DNA of 64,000 nt. Origin: Allacma fusca (lineage: Eukaryota > Arthropoda > Collembola > Symphypleona > Sminthuridae). Positions 49,797 to 61,420 of this stretch are shown here, one piece after another (within the stretch, counting starts at the first letter, position 1; every line of letters starts with the position of its first letter). The notes beneath the pieces were generated by a model, which was not told the DNA's origin, made no database searches, and saw only the letters and a program-made list of their open reading frames with translations. Where the stretch lies: positions 54,423,067-54,487,066 of the forward strand of contig OX359245.1 of assembly GCA_947179485.1 (NCBI GenBank), in the 5' to 3' direction. The position numbers and the translations under genes were made by a program.

Positions 49797-50018
49797 GGTC
49801 ATAGGCATGCTAATTCCATCCAGTTTCATTGTTTTGATAATTTTACGGCATGTTTTCATCGAGTCAGGGCAATACTTTGCATTTCGTATGGCTGCTGCCA
49901 CGGAGAAAAGGAAACTAGAATAAATTTAAGTCCTGAACGCTTTTCACATTTTCCTTAGCTGATCAAAGTTTCTCAGAGTTGACGTCATGACGACTGCTTT
50001 ATACGTTGATAATCAGTT
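49797..50018 (-). pseudogene. Relic of the Polinton-polymerase-like ORF
   Basis: About 200 bp matching 55,720-55,935 (and 23,365-23,575 of the intact ORF), with small indels that break the frame. It is a third fragmentary copy, located in unit D ahead of the full-length broken copy. Confidence 0.7.
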
Positions 50019-50052
50019 TCAAGCAACTTGTGACAATGTTTCTAAATGTCAT

Positions 50053-50217
50053 CACGGATCGGATCCGATATCCATACGATCCGATAGAGTCGGATACCAT
50101 TCTATAAATATCCGTATCCCATCCGGAAAGTTAAATGTTTCGATCCGGTCCGGCGGATACGCTTACGGATACATCCGATTCGATCCGAAGATATCCTCAT
50201 ATATCCGAATCCCCGAC
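50053..50217. repeat. GATCCG-rich subterminal-type array
   Basis: Dense ATCCGATAC, GATCCG and GGATAC motifs in both orientations. It sits just beyond the stop codon of the hAT transposase fragment at 50,303-50,635 and resembles the subterminal arrays of the other hAT elements here, so it may be the 3' end of that element. Confidence 0.5.
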
Positions 50218-50302
50218 TAAGAAAGCGTAAAAGAGATGTAGGTTATTCTTTAGACATGATTCTAATTTTATTACATTCAAATCAATATTAAAATTTTTAA
50301 AT

Positions 50303-50635
50303 TCAGTTTTGACCAATGATTACGTCGGTAGATTCATAAAAATGTTTGCCTTTTTGAAAACAACTGAAAACAAACAGATTATGCTTCCAATTAGTTGACA
50401 CGGCTTCCATCACCTCTTTATCTTGAATATTGTGCCACAACTTTTTAAGCTTGATGGATGCAGTAATTGTTGTAGGAGCTAAGATTCCTCTCGTTTGGGT
50501 GACTAAATCAAAACTACCTGAAAATTCTCTATCAATGGTAACTGAGGTAGGTTTTGCTGTCAAATAATGGCGAACTAGCCTAGCTAAAATTGGATACTTC
50601 GCGGAATTTGATTTGCAGTACTTGTAGACATCGAC
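50303..50635 (-). pseudogene. hAT transposase, C-terminal dimerisation region fragment
   Basis: Reading from 50,635 leftward the frame gives YPILARLVRHYLTAKPTS, then IDREFSGSFDLVTQTRGIL and a final KLKKLWHN. This is the order of the hAT dimerisation domain (a YPxLAxxA-type helix, xxSxxxERxFS, then RxxL and a terminal Leu/Asn helix). The expected SER is IDR here. Upstream the frame runs into TTAGAC repeats and the rest of the transposase is missing. This is the only hAT coding sequence I found in the window. Confidence 0.7.
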
Positions 50636-50799
50636 TTTAGTTAGACTTAGACTTAGACTTTACTACTTAGACTCTACTTTTGGAGCACTTCTTTGTGCAT
50701 GAGACTCAAACTCATGCTTCATCTTCATTGTAGTGCTTAAAAGCCGCAATGACAAGGTCCTAAATTTTCTTTACTTTAGCGTTTCTCCAAATTCCGTGA

Positions 50800-51208
50800 A
50801 ATTTTTCACATCAAAGTCGATGTATCCTGGTCTTCTGGCTGATCCGTGATTTTTTCCGGGCACTACGGCCATAAATTTTGACCTTGTGGATACTTCTTCT
50901 AACTGTACGATCACTAATATTCACGTTTAATCTCCGTTTGACTTCCCTCGTCAGCTCTGAAAGAACCTTCTTCCGATTTTTTAACGCAGTTTTTACAATT
51001 AGCCGGCCGATTTTTCCCGTTGTTTTTGTTGGTTGGCTATATATTTTGCACTGGTTATAGATCCAAACTTCCTCCAGTGATTTATGACCTCTTAGCTTGT
51101 GTTCCACGTCGTGTAAAAATTTTATGCAATTTTTGCGATGAGAGCTCCATCATGAAACCACCTTACAATTAGGTCATGGTTGTCGAACAATCTTTTGTCG
51201 CCCCACTG
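50800..51208 (-). mobile_element. Truncated Tc1/mariner element with N-terminal transposase fragment
   Basis: On the minus strand the element begins at about 51,208 with TACAGTGGGGCGACAAAAGA, the typical Tc1-like terminal pattern next to a TA. A 98-codon frame at 51,107-50,811 encodes helix-turn-helix sequence of the Tc3/Tc1 transposase N-terminus: KKVLSELTREVKRRLNVNIS, then RTVRRSIHKVKIYGRSARKK. The DDE catalytic part and the other terminal repeat are absent. Confidence 0.75.
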
Positions 51209-51421
51209 TATATGTCCCGTAAGAGATGTGCCAACTAATTCCACGTATGTACACATATCGAAAGATTTAAAAGATTTTTATAAATATGATGACTCATGAC
51301 TACCAGATTTGAAAATGTTTCCAAGCAAGATGTTTAGTATATTTTGCACATAACGAAATACCTGATTATTCTTCGCACATAAATTTTTGACTGCAGAGTG
51401 CGACCTGACCTGAGTTAGATT

Positions 51422-52041
51422 TAGGAATGGGACTGTTCTGGTCCCGACCAGAAATTTTGATCCGTTCTGGTCTGTTCCATGGTCTGTTCCGGTCTGTTCC
51501 CTGGTTACGAAAGGACCAAATGTATCTGGTCCAAAAACCTTCATAGACCAATTAAACCTGGTCCAGCTCAAAGAACAGACCAGAATGTTTGGTCCTTTGT
51601 TTGGACCAGACCATTTGGAACGTTCCAGCAAACATGTCAAATGGTCGGACCAGATTCGATAGATGACCATTTACGTATTTCCAATTCCCGCGAATAGAAT
51701 AGCATTGCTAGATTTTGCTACACGTTGTTTCAAATAATCAAATAAATTATTCAAAACATTATCTAAATTGTCAAATGCTTGGATGTTGTGATAGTATTAT
51801 GAACCTATTCGGTTCTAGTAGTCTGGTCTGTTCTTTTCCGGTCTGGTCCGAGTTATTTTGAGGAACAGAACATATGTTCCTATTCCAGCAATTTGTACGG
51901 ACCAGATTGTTCCGGTCCTAAAATCTAAAAGACCTTATGGTCCTGGTCCTACACTGAGAACACATCAAATGGTCTGGTCCAGGCTCAAGGACCAGACCAT
52001 TCCAAGAAATCCTGGAACATTCCGGAACAGTCCCACTCCTA
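51422..52041. mobile_element. hAT-like element, GGTCTGGTCC family (620 bp)
   Basis: Inverted ends TAGGAATGGGACTGTTC and GAACAGTCCCACTCCTA (one mismatch), with exact 8-bp duplications GTTAGATT (51,414-51,421 and 52,042-52,049). The interior is full of GGACCAGACC, GGTCTGTTCC and TGGTCCAAA motifs. It has no transposase. Confidence 0.92.
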
Positions 52042-52099
52042 GTTAGATTAGTACGAATTATGCGTTCTTGTATTACAAAGATATAGAATTTTTGAATTA

Positions 52100-54290
52100 T
52101 TATTTATTTATTATCTTTATATAGAATTTTTCTAATACATATAGTTTTGCATTTCAGAAGGTACAAAAATTCTCCCCTATGAATGCTTTTTATGAAGGTT
52201 TTTTCAATGACATGTTCTTTGCTGACATCAATTTTATTACAAACGTCTTGCGGGAATATTTGTACGGCAGTGTCGCAAGATCTACCTCTTCTTAACCATT
52301 GCTCCTGTTCTGGTAATTTGTCACCTACTTGTTCGATATTTCTTCAAATACTAATTTTTTGCATCCCTCCTGCTGCGAGATTTTTATATGAAGGGGTAAT
52401 AGGGGAAAATGTAAATTCCTGAGGGAAATTGTCCATTCTTAATGAGTCTCATATTAAACATAAGAAACAATGTAGTTGGAATCAGTGTTTTCGTTTTACG
52501 GTGTTTGCTGCTGACATTATTTCCTCCACACAGGGTTTCAATATGAACTTCCTCGTGTGAAAGAGACTTCAAAAATTGAGTTTGATTTGAAATTAGTTTA
52601 TTTGAATAATTCCTGGTCAGCTAATTTGTCACCTATATGTTGGATTTGTTTTTTCAAACACAATGTTTTTGCATCCCTGCTACTGCCAGATTTTTATATA
52701 AAGGGGTAACAGGGGATTTTAATATGAACTTCCTCGTGTGGCAGAGAGTTCAACAATTCAGTTATTGCAACAGTCATGTCAGGGGTTAGGATGAAAAAGT
52801 TTTTTTTAGGTTTGCAGCAATATTATCATTTCATATCCAGAATTCTCAAAATGGGCACCTGCAGAATAGGTCTATAGCAAAATGAATAGCCCTATATTTA
52901 TAAAACAAACAAGATTTGAGTAAATATTTTCTACAAAATTTGACATTACCATAAAAGCTGCTCGAATTGCTCCACTTCCTTTACTGCAGTATCCAGATTT
53001 TATCAGCCAGAGGGGTGAAATATAGTTTTTACATCTGGAAAAGACTTTGCTGGAAATTTGGGGGAATCGAATAGTTTTCGTTGTCCCCTTTTAAATGAAC
53101 TGGCGGGACACAACATGCATGAAACACCTTGTACCTACCTACACTAAAAATGTATTTGCCGTCATGAAAGTAATTTTGCATGTCTTGTGGAAATTTTTGG
53201 ATTACATACTTTGGGTTAGAGCTTCCAATGGGTTCAACATTTTTGTTCCGTATGAAATTCCGTGTTTCGGGACATCGGAACATTTTAAGTGAAATCGTTG
53301 GGAACAAAGAAGTAAAGTTTTGTTTCCATCACAGTTTGTGTTCCGTTCCGGATTATGCTAGTTTTTGCTGTTCCGAACCCGATTCGTTCTGAAGCATCCC
53401 GGAATTTTTCACTACATGCACTTGAAATGCAATTATACTACCTGTAATATTACTAGAACAATAATGATGTACAAGTTTAGTATTTGATTATAAATAATTG
53501 CTATTCCGTATTTTAAAATACTGAGGATTTTATTATAATTATGGAACGACAATCAATAATTGAAATAACGAGCTGTACTACTTATAACCGCACAATTTCT
53601 TTTCAGTAAATTGCATTTTTTCAATTGTAAAATTCTTCGATTTTGCGCAAAGCCTTAAGGCAAATAAAATTAGCTATGCTTCCGTTAGTTTTTATGGAGA
53701 TTGATACTCACATACTCAAATTATATATCTGCAGTTTCGCCAGCTTGCAATTAGCGAAGATTTATGCAAATAAAATCGATAATTGTCTCCATCCAACACC
53801 GTTATTTTGCTAAATAAAGCATGCTTACAAGCCAGAGCGATAAGAAACATGTTTTTATTTTTGAACGATGGCGCAACACTTCTGAAACAGCACCGGGATC
53901 AGATCGGAACGCAACAGAGCAATTCCTGCTCATGTTCCGGTTTTGTCCCGATTCACAGACGGAACCAAAAATTGTTCCGTTCCGTTTCCGGACACGGAAC
54001 TAGAAGGAAGCTCAACTTTGGATGTATTCTATATGTGTCGTAGTAGGCTGAAAAACATATGACAGGTATTACAAAGTATTCCTTTTTTTGAGAGGTTGTA
54101 AAGTTTTGCTTGTTAATACATGTATTTTTTGGAAATCGGGTGCAGAATATTTATGATTGCGGCACATAGGACGAGCCTAACTGTAGATATAACCCACATA
54201 GGTAGGAACAGCCTATATGTCGATATAACCCGTGTGTAGACATTCAACATGCAACATTTTTTTTTATGTTTTCACCAATCCCAATAATTA
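52100..54290. pseudogene. FAR intron 2 remnant in unit D
   Basis: Homologous to intron 2 of copies A (about 11,890-13,075) and C (about 41,925-43,735), including TTCCTCGTGTGGCAGAGA and TTTTCGTTTTACGGTGTTTGC. Part of it is doubled (52,330-52,430 and 52,620-52,740). It stops about 55 bp before where exon 3 should begin, so no exon survives. A hAT-like element is inserted at 53,216. Confidence 0.75.
53216..54014. mobile_element. hAT-like element, GTTCCGTTCCG family (799 bp)
   Basis: Ends TTAGAGCTTCC and GGAAGCTCA, with flanks ACTTTGGG (53,208-53,215) and ACTTTGGA (54,015-54,022). Unit A has ACTTTGGA as the empty site. GTTCCG, GGAACA and TTCCGG motifs cluster at both ends. One mismatch in the duplication and irregular ends make this slightly less certain than the others. 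Confidence 0.75.
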
Positions 54291-55015
54291 CCCACTTGAA
54301 AATGCCCTCAAATTATAAAAATTGCCCTTAATATGCCGAAAATGCCCAACTTTTAAAATGGCCGGTATTTCGGGCATTTTTGGCAGGTATTTAGTGCATT
54401 TTCGAATATTTGTAAATAATCTTAATTTGCCGCTCTTATTTGAAGATTTTTTTGAAAACTGTTAGTTGTCCTGCATCATTGCTTCCCCTGTGTGTTCTTC
54501 ACCTATTTCAACAATATCCTCAACGTCTGCTTGTTAAGTCAATAATTAAAACACGCAACTTTGTTTTTTACCACTGTCTGGTAAATGAAGCCAAATACTG
54601 TCAATGACCCGAGGCATCGTGATTAAATCTCAAATTATAATCAACCAAATGGGACGAAATTTAAAATAATTATATATTTAAGTATAACGAATCGAGACAC
54701 GCGACACGCTAGAGTGAATGAAATAGCGTGTATGCACTTATAAAGGTATTTGCATAACTTCTGTTTTCAAATTTGTCTATCACTGGAAATCAGTGCTCTG
54801 CACTGTGTTGATTTGACGAAATAAAACAATTACATTACATTACATTACATTACATTACATTACTTCTAACAAAACATGCAGCCAATGTTAAATTAAAGGA
54901 AACTTACATTCTAAAAATACTAGATGGCGTCGAGGTGGAAGAGTTCCGAAAAATAATTAAATATGCCCAAAATGCCTGCCGTACGGGGATTATGGCAAAA
55001 ATGTCCTAAATGTCA
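54291..55015. repeat. Unclassified insertion with AATGCCC ends and a (TTACA)n tract
   Basis: The outer parts carry AAAATGCCC or GGGCATTTT motifs in both orientations. The middle contains ATAAAACAA followed by seven TTACA units (54,829-54,863), which resembles the tail of a short retroelement. I cannot define ends or a target duplication. Confidence 0.4.
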
Positions 55016-56018
55016 TGAATACAAATACATGATGAATTAAAATAATTGTAATTAACACATTCTTTTTGTACAAATACTTGCTTATTACTAATCTTAATTA
55101 CTTGGATATGTCATACTTCAGTATGTTTAATTACCCCTCCAAATTCGGAACCTTGGCCACTCCTGGTAGCCTTGGATGACTTTTGCGTGTTACGATTCAA
55201 GTGCATGGACTCCATATGTTTCATCAAATTGGCAGATTTTTGAAATCTCCTCAAGCAACGCCGGTATAAATATGATTTACATCTGTTGCTGTACCTAAAT
55301 ACACCAGGTCCCAGGTCTTTGCACAGTACGTAGTGCTCCACAGTCACCGTCGAGGCTTTTGAAGATAAATCCCTATTTGGTCTGTCCGCTAGAATTAAAA
55401 ATAAATCAATCTTATGGCGAGCTGCAGCGTTCAAGGATCTCGGTGTCCGTAATGCTCCCTGTCGGTTTCTATCTTCACATACATTTGTATCCGTGCGAGT
55501 GTTGGAGCTGACGTAAAGGGGGAAACTAAATTGGGAAATGACTTGATCTCTTGCTATGATCCTTGACATCGATTTTCTGGAACGATTACCCTCATTGTCC
55601 TCCGGATTATTTGTCAAGAATAAGTCCGGTCGACTCGATTCATTGATTCCTGTATCTTTGAATCCAAAAACACATGTCCAAATTTGGGTTTTGCCGCTCG
55701 AATCGGGGCAATTGATCAATGGTCATAGGCATGTTAATTCCATCCAATTTCATTGTTTTGATAATTTTACGGTATGTTTTCATCAAGTCAGGGCAATACT
55801 TTGCATTTCGTATGGCTGCTGCCACGGAAAAAAGAAAACTGGAATTCAAATCCTGAAAGCTTTTCAACTTTTCCTGAGCTGGTGAAAGTTTCTCAGAATT
55901 AAAGCTATGAAGACTCTTGTCTACGTTGATAAACAGTTCTTGTCTCTTGTGAAATACGTATGGAAGGGGCATATGCTCAGCTTGATATGACGGTGTGTGT
56001 CTCATAATAAGAAGTTTC

Positions 56019-58620
56019 ATAATAATAAGATTTTAGCGGGGCGATGGAGAAAGTGGGTACGCTGGACCCTGAAACATTATTTGATTTCATACTTAGATCT
56101 ATTAAATCCGTGGCTAACAAGGTGGGATTGACGAGTAAAGCTTACTGCAGTAAGAGGAATAAAGTTAACAAACCTTGGTTCGACAAAGAATGTACAGCAG
56201 CAAAAATTAAAGCAAAAATCGCCCTAAGAGAGATGCGAATGTATGGGTTTGATGAGAGATTGAGACAGGTGTTCCTGGTCAAGCGTAGGCACTACCGGAA
56301 AACTATCAAGGAGCGGAAATCAAATTACTATGCAACGATTAGGGAGGACTTGTGTAACTCCAAGACCACAAGAAAATTCTGGGCTGCAGTAAGGAAATTA
56401 AAACCCAAAAGCCTGCCGGAGAACAATACAATAAGTGAGGAGGTCTGGATAGCTCACTTTGAGAAGCTCCTTGGAAACGACAACAATGAAGATGAACCGA
56501 ATTTCATAGACTGTAGACACCCCGAAATGGATAAATGTATCTCACTACATGAAGTTATCGAGGCCAGAAGGAAATTAAAATGTGGAAAGTCACCCGGGGC
56601 AGACGGGATTACAAACGAGTTCTTGAGCCCTGCCGGAGAGCTTTCAAAGTTTATTCTTGCTACTCTTCAACCAGATCCTACAGGGACAGAAACCTCCATC
56701 GGCTTGGGGGGACATAGAACTTGTGATGCTCTACAAGAAAGGGGACCGAAGCGACCCAGGCAACTTCAGGGGAATTTCTCTTATAAGCTGTGCCGCAAAA
56801 TGGTTCACGCAGATTATCCTCACCAGACTCAACAAATGGGCGGAATAAAATAGTCATCTGTGAGACCAAAGCGGGTTTTCGGAAGAACATGGGGTGCGAG
56901 GATCTTCTATTCTCACTAAGAGCAATAATAGACAAATTCATCAACAAACGACAGGCGCCTCTTTACGTGGCTTTTGTAGACTATCAAAAAGCATTTTACT
57001 CCGTGGAGCACAACCCTTTGTGGAGAAAACTTTTCGCTTTGGGTATAAGTGGACAGCTAATAAGGACACTATCAGCATTGTACAAACAAGCGGGAGCTGT
57101 GATCAGGCTGGGTAACAATAAGAGGACAAGGAAAATCAAGATTAACGCGGGGATGTTACAGGGGGAGCTACTATCGCCTCTATGTTTCAACTTATTTACT
57201 AATGACTTTGAACAGTACTTTCAATCAAGGGGGTGCTGCCCAGTCAAAATTGCGCAAAATGTCTTCATTCACTCCTTGAGGTACGCTGATGACACCGCAA
57301 TACTGGCGCATGACCATGGTAGCCTACAGAGGAAATTGCGGTGCCTACAAGAATAATGTGAGGACAACAGACTGAGAGTCAACGTGGCGAAAACGAAAAT
57401 TATGATTTTTTCAAAATCGGGTAGAGCGGGATACTCTGAAAAATGGTTTTTTGGGGCTGAAGAACTTGAAAATGTGAAAAGCTTTGTTTATTTGGGGGTC
57501 CCATTCAGTGCGAACGGCAGCTTCAATTTAACAGCACAGAGGGCAGTACAGAAGGGAAAGGCTGCGCTAAGTGCAGCATGGGCGGTAATAGGCGGTAACA
57601 TCACGCAATCGTGGGCAGCCAGATCAAGATTATTCAACTCCCTGGTACGATCAGTTGCACTCTATGGCAGCGCAATCTGGGGAATAAATCAGGCAGACCG
57701 GCTGGAAAAACTAGACCTATTCTTCGTAAAGAGCCTCTTGAGACTTCCAATCTGCACCCCGGGATACTTGGCAAGGCTGGAAACAGGGAGAGTGCACATA
57801 AAGTTTAACGTGGCGAAGCAAGCAATGCAGTTATGGTACAGAATACTATCAATGGAGGAGAACAGACTAACACGGCAGTGCTACAACGCATCGTTAGAGC
57901 TACCAAACGCGTGGTCGCGGGAGATAAAGGAGCTACTACAAAATTTAAACCGCTTAGATTTGTGGGATAGACAAGATCCAAAGGCACTGAAGAACGCTTT
58001 CAAGGAAATTCTGGATACCCTCAGGGAAAATCTTAGATTAGAAGATGCAGTTAGAAGAGACCAATCCTCGTACAACAACCTATACCGGGATGCATCAGAT
58101 CTACAATGTGAGCCGTACATCAAGAATTAAAACCCGTTGCTGGTGCAGAGCCTAATTGCTCAGATTCGCCTGGCTTCTAATCAAGCACATCTGCCGCAAA
58201 GAATTAAATTCAACTCCATAATATACAAGTTTCTCCCAAAAAACCAGTGCTCTATTGGTAACCGCCTGGAATTTGATGATATTTACCATTTTTTATTTCG
58301 ATGTACACTATTATCTCCACTTAGGCATCACATTCTAAATTACATAGACATTTCACTCGTAAATAATAGGAACTGGATCAACATATTAAAGTTATCTTCT
58401 AACGCTCATTGTTTCAGAATTGCTAAGTATGTGCAAGCCGGACTAAAACTTCGTGCATGGGGGAGAAATGAGTGATTGGTCTCTTCTATTAAATTTCTTA
58501 ACTTTGTTTTTTTCCTAACTTACTATGCTGGGCGTTAGCCGTATGATGTGCTGTAGACAACTCTTTAAAGCACTTAATAAATACATACATACATACATAC
58601 ATACATACATACATACATAC
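56019..58620 (+). mobile_element. 5'-truncated LINE (non-LTR retrotransposon), defective
   Basis: Flanked by 15-bp target duplications ATAATAAGAAGTTTC (56,004-56,018) and ATAATAAGAAATTTC (58,621-58,635), ending in an (ATAC)n tail. The reverse transcriptase runs from about 56,540 (CGKSPGADGITNEF) through NFRGISLISC, AGFRKNMGCEDLLF, FVDYQKAFYSVEH and LRYADDTAILA to a C-terminal HFLFRC zinc-binding-like segment near 58,290. Breaks are frame changes near 56,650 and 56,840 and stops near 57,355 and 58,128. The apurinic endonuclease domain is missing because of the 5' truncation. The aspartate usually found after KAF in motif A is Tyr here. It resembles the Jockey/CR1/I group, which I cannot resolve further. 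Confidence 0.88.
58581..58620. repeat. (ATAC)n tail of the LINE
   Basis: Ten perfect ATAC units at the 3' end of the LINE, directly followed by the right target duplication. It is probably the element's own tail expanded as a microsatellite. Confidence 0.85.
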
Positions 58621-58932
58621 ATAATAAGAAATTTCAGATTAACAAGGTTCAATGAATAGGATCCTGTGTGATTGTGGAAGCTATTTTGAGCTTGTTCTTC
58701 TAATTCCCGGCACGATTGGTCCAATAGTTGATCTAATTGGTTTTCGTAAACAAGTTTTCACACTTCAGATTCAAGCACGTTTTGAAAATGATGGGGCTTT
58801 TCCGTCGCATGTGACTGCATTTCCCAGCAAAGAACAAATTTTATGGCAACACGTGTGAAGATCCGAACGCCCATGAGCACTTTCTGAGACAGTTTTGAAC
58901 GTAACGATCGAAAAGCGTTTTTCACAAATTGG

Positions 58933-59858
58933 CAGTGATGCGCCCGTTACGTTACTTTTACCGACAATAACGGAATAACGCCGTTTTTTAACGTAACGGC
59001 CTATATTTGGAGCAGGCAATAACGTAACGGTAACGGAACTAGGGTGTTCTAAACATTTATCAGAATAACTATAACGCTTAAGCGTGTGTAAACAGAAAAC
59101 AATATTGTAACGTAACGTAACGCTATCAAATAAATATATGCATGTACATTATTATATACTATAATATTATTATATATATATTATTGGCTTTGCTTGGAGT
59201 AACTGTGCGTGCAAATGACCGGGGGAAATATTAACAACTTGTGTTGGTTGTGGATACCCTGATCCCTGAGCATCATTTATGTATACGTTACTGAAAACAT
59301 GGCAAATTTCAATAGGAAGTTTTTGACCCTTTATTTTGCTCAATCCACACGCTTTTGCTCACAAAAAAACGATGTGTGATCGGCTTACGATTTCAGTTTT
59401 GGTTCTAATGAAGTTTTTAGTAGATAAGAACTAACCATGGAGAATACTGCTGCTGGTAAAATGAGAAAATGAATTTGAAAAAAGGACAAATGTTGAGATT
59501 ACCACACCGGGTAGTCGGGATGCGGATCACATTGCAGGTTGCAACTACACAGAAACTGTAAATTGCCTTTTGCTACATTTTCTGCATACCAGGTACGTCT
59601 GGCAACACTAGTTGTTTCACATTTTAGTTTATATCGAGCGGACAATAATAGTAACGATAACGAAAAGTAACGGCTATTTAATATTTTTTAATGGTAACGA
59701 AAATTAACGCTGGAGTATTACCGTTGTCTTGTAGTAACGGAACGGTAACGCTGAATTTTTCATACGATATTTAGTAATGTAATGATAATTAACGACAATT
59801 TTAAAACCTATCATAATAGTGTAACGTAACGTAACGAAGCTGTGGATGCGCATCTCTG
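58933..59858. mobile_element. hAT-like element, GTAACG family (926 bp)
   Basis: Ends CAGTGATGCGC and GCGCATCTCTG, with exact 8-bp duplications CAAATTGG (58,925-58,932 and 59,859-59,866). GTAACGTAACG and CGTTACGTTAC arrays lie near both ends. The interior has no recognised ORF. It is inserted in the broken zinc-finger copy; the intact copy has no insertion at the matching place (near 23,955). Confidence 0.92.
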
Positions 59859-60372
59859 CAAATTGGACTTGATGATCTATAAGCAGTTGTCCATTCTGAT
59901 TTTCTGGAAAGAAAGGTACCACGGAGTAGGCATCAAAAGCGAAGCCTTAATTTGATGAAGGGTTGAAATCCTGTTCTAGTCCGTGAACTACAAAAGCATG
60001 CATTTGTAAAGCTTCCCTCACACTGAATTTAAAATTACAATGACCACACCAAAAACAATCGTTGAAATACTCGGTGTAACCATTTCTCCTGTTAGACTGA
60101 ATACCGGGTTCAATTTCGCACATGTGTGGATATTTATTTTGAAAAGTTGGAATCCGATCCATTATTGCACCCCTACTGTTATGGCTTATTGGATCTTCTG
60201 AAGTAAGGTTTCCTTGATTTTTGGAAGCGTGACTACCCATGACGTCTCCAAATATGTCTTGAATGATTGTGTCCATATCAGAATCCGCCAGGTTCATGTT
60301 GCCTAACCATTCGCCGTCATGGATTTCAAAGTCTTCTTCGGAATCCATTTTTGGAGTCAGGTTCTGAAACAA

Positions 60373-60600
60373 AATGTCGCAGAAGAAGATATATATAGTT
60401 TGGAGTCCGGAAATGTCAATCTTTCGCTGGATATTTGCAGATATTCTATTTTACAAGGTGCTTTGATTACCATCGGGATTCAAAATCAATATGGCATTTT
60501 AATTCATCCATATAACAAATATAACTGTGATTGTGGGTACTACAATACCGACCTGATAAAATATCATTTGCATTAGTAAAACTTAAGACGGTTTTGCAAG
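60373..60600 (-). other. Upstream flank of the broken zinc-finger copy
   Basis: Aligned with 24,468-24,655 upstream of the intact ORF (TGTCGCAGAAGAA, AGATATTCTATTT, GTGGGTACTAC). The homology extends beyond the putative splice acceptor, so the duplicated block included the presumed intron or promoter. Confidence 0.6.
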
Positions 60601-61420
60601 GCCTAATACAGTGGCATATTTTAAGTATATATTTTCGTCGAGAGTTTCAACAATATTGAAGAAATTTAGCGTTTTGTTTAAAAATCAATAATTTAGAATG
60701 CAAAGCGAAGTTTTAATTCTATGGTGCAATAATTATCCTATAGGTAAACACCTCAACAATGATGACAATCATTTTTGATTAAACTTTACAAATTATTCTA
60801 GTTTTTTGGCTCCAAAACTAAACTCAAAGTGGATGCTCGTAAGTGTACTCGAAAAGCTGCTTCTCCTGTTGAATCGGTTTTGCTGAAAAAACGCAGAAAC
60901 CTAGAGTCAGCTTTCTTAAGTCTACACAACAGCATACTAGTTGACCGAAACAATGCTCCTAACAAGCTGATGTTAAGGGCATAACTATAGTTTCCGAGAA
61001 TTTATTTTTTTATAATGACTTAAAATTTTGCTAATTTTTGCCAGTAAACTTGAAGGACCATTCAAGCATAAATTGTAAACTGGGTTACTGGTTGGTGCTA
61101 CGCTTTATATGGACCAATCATCCCAATGCCGGGAAAAAATTAAAAGGTTAACATTTTTTAAAATTAGGGATGTTCATGTGGAAACCTACACAAATTCTCC
61201 TGCTAAAGACAATTTCTTTTTCATAATTATAAGCTCAACTGCTTTTAAATTGATCTTTATAGGACAAAAGTATTCTAGTACGCCACTTATTTTTGAAACA
61301 CAACTTCAATCTTTAACTAACCCTGGTAAATTAACAGCATTGTTTCCAAAATTGTTAAAAATTCAACTTACAAATTCAGCTACTGATTTAATTTTTCAAT
61401 CCTAGCTTGCTTAGATCTAG
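60600..61420. repeat. Unit E fragment
   Basis: Aligned with about 1,795-2,370 of unit A (AAAGCTGCTTCT, ACAACAGCA, GCATAACTA, CTTAGATCTAG). It lies next to the zinc-finger copy in the same relation as unit B to the intact zinc-finger ORF, which is why I infer a second, larger duplication. It is interrupted at about 61,420. Confidence 0.7.

Larger units (their letters stand above)
55111..60372 (-). pseudogene. Broken second copy of the Polinton-polymerase-like zinc-finger ORF
   Basis: Collinear with the ORF at 22,764-24,446. The N-terminal part lies at 60,372-59,947, the middle at 59,940-59,859, 58,932-58,636 and 56,018-55,680, and the C-terminal part at 55,719-55,111. Lesions are a CAA to TAA stop near 59,947-59,949, a 926-bp hAT insertion (58,933-59,858), a LINE insertion (56,019-58,620), and a 2-bp deletion near 55,675 that shifts the frame. 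Both zinc fingers and their spacing are still readable. The sequence before the first codons again contains an acceptor-like TTTGTTTCAG, as in the intact copy, supporting an upstream exon in the original gene. Confidence 0.85.

Noticed and set aside
50636-50665. TTAGAC repeats as a telomere-like tract
   Set aside because: Only about four imperfect units, and not the arthropod TTAGG telomere sequence.
51278-51697. 130-codon minus frame and overlapping plus frames
   Set aside because: They span the end of the GGTCTGGTCC hAT element and its repeats; no protein family seen.
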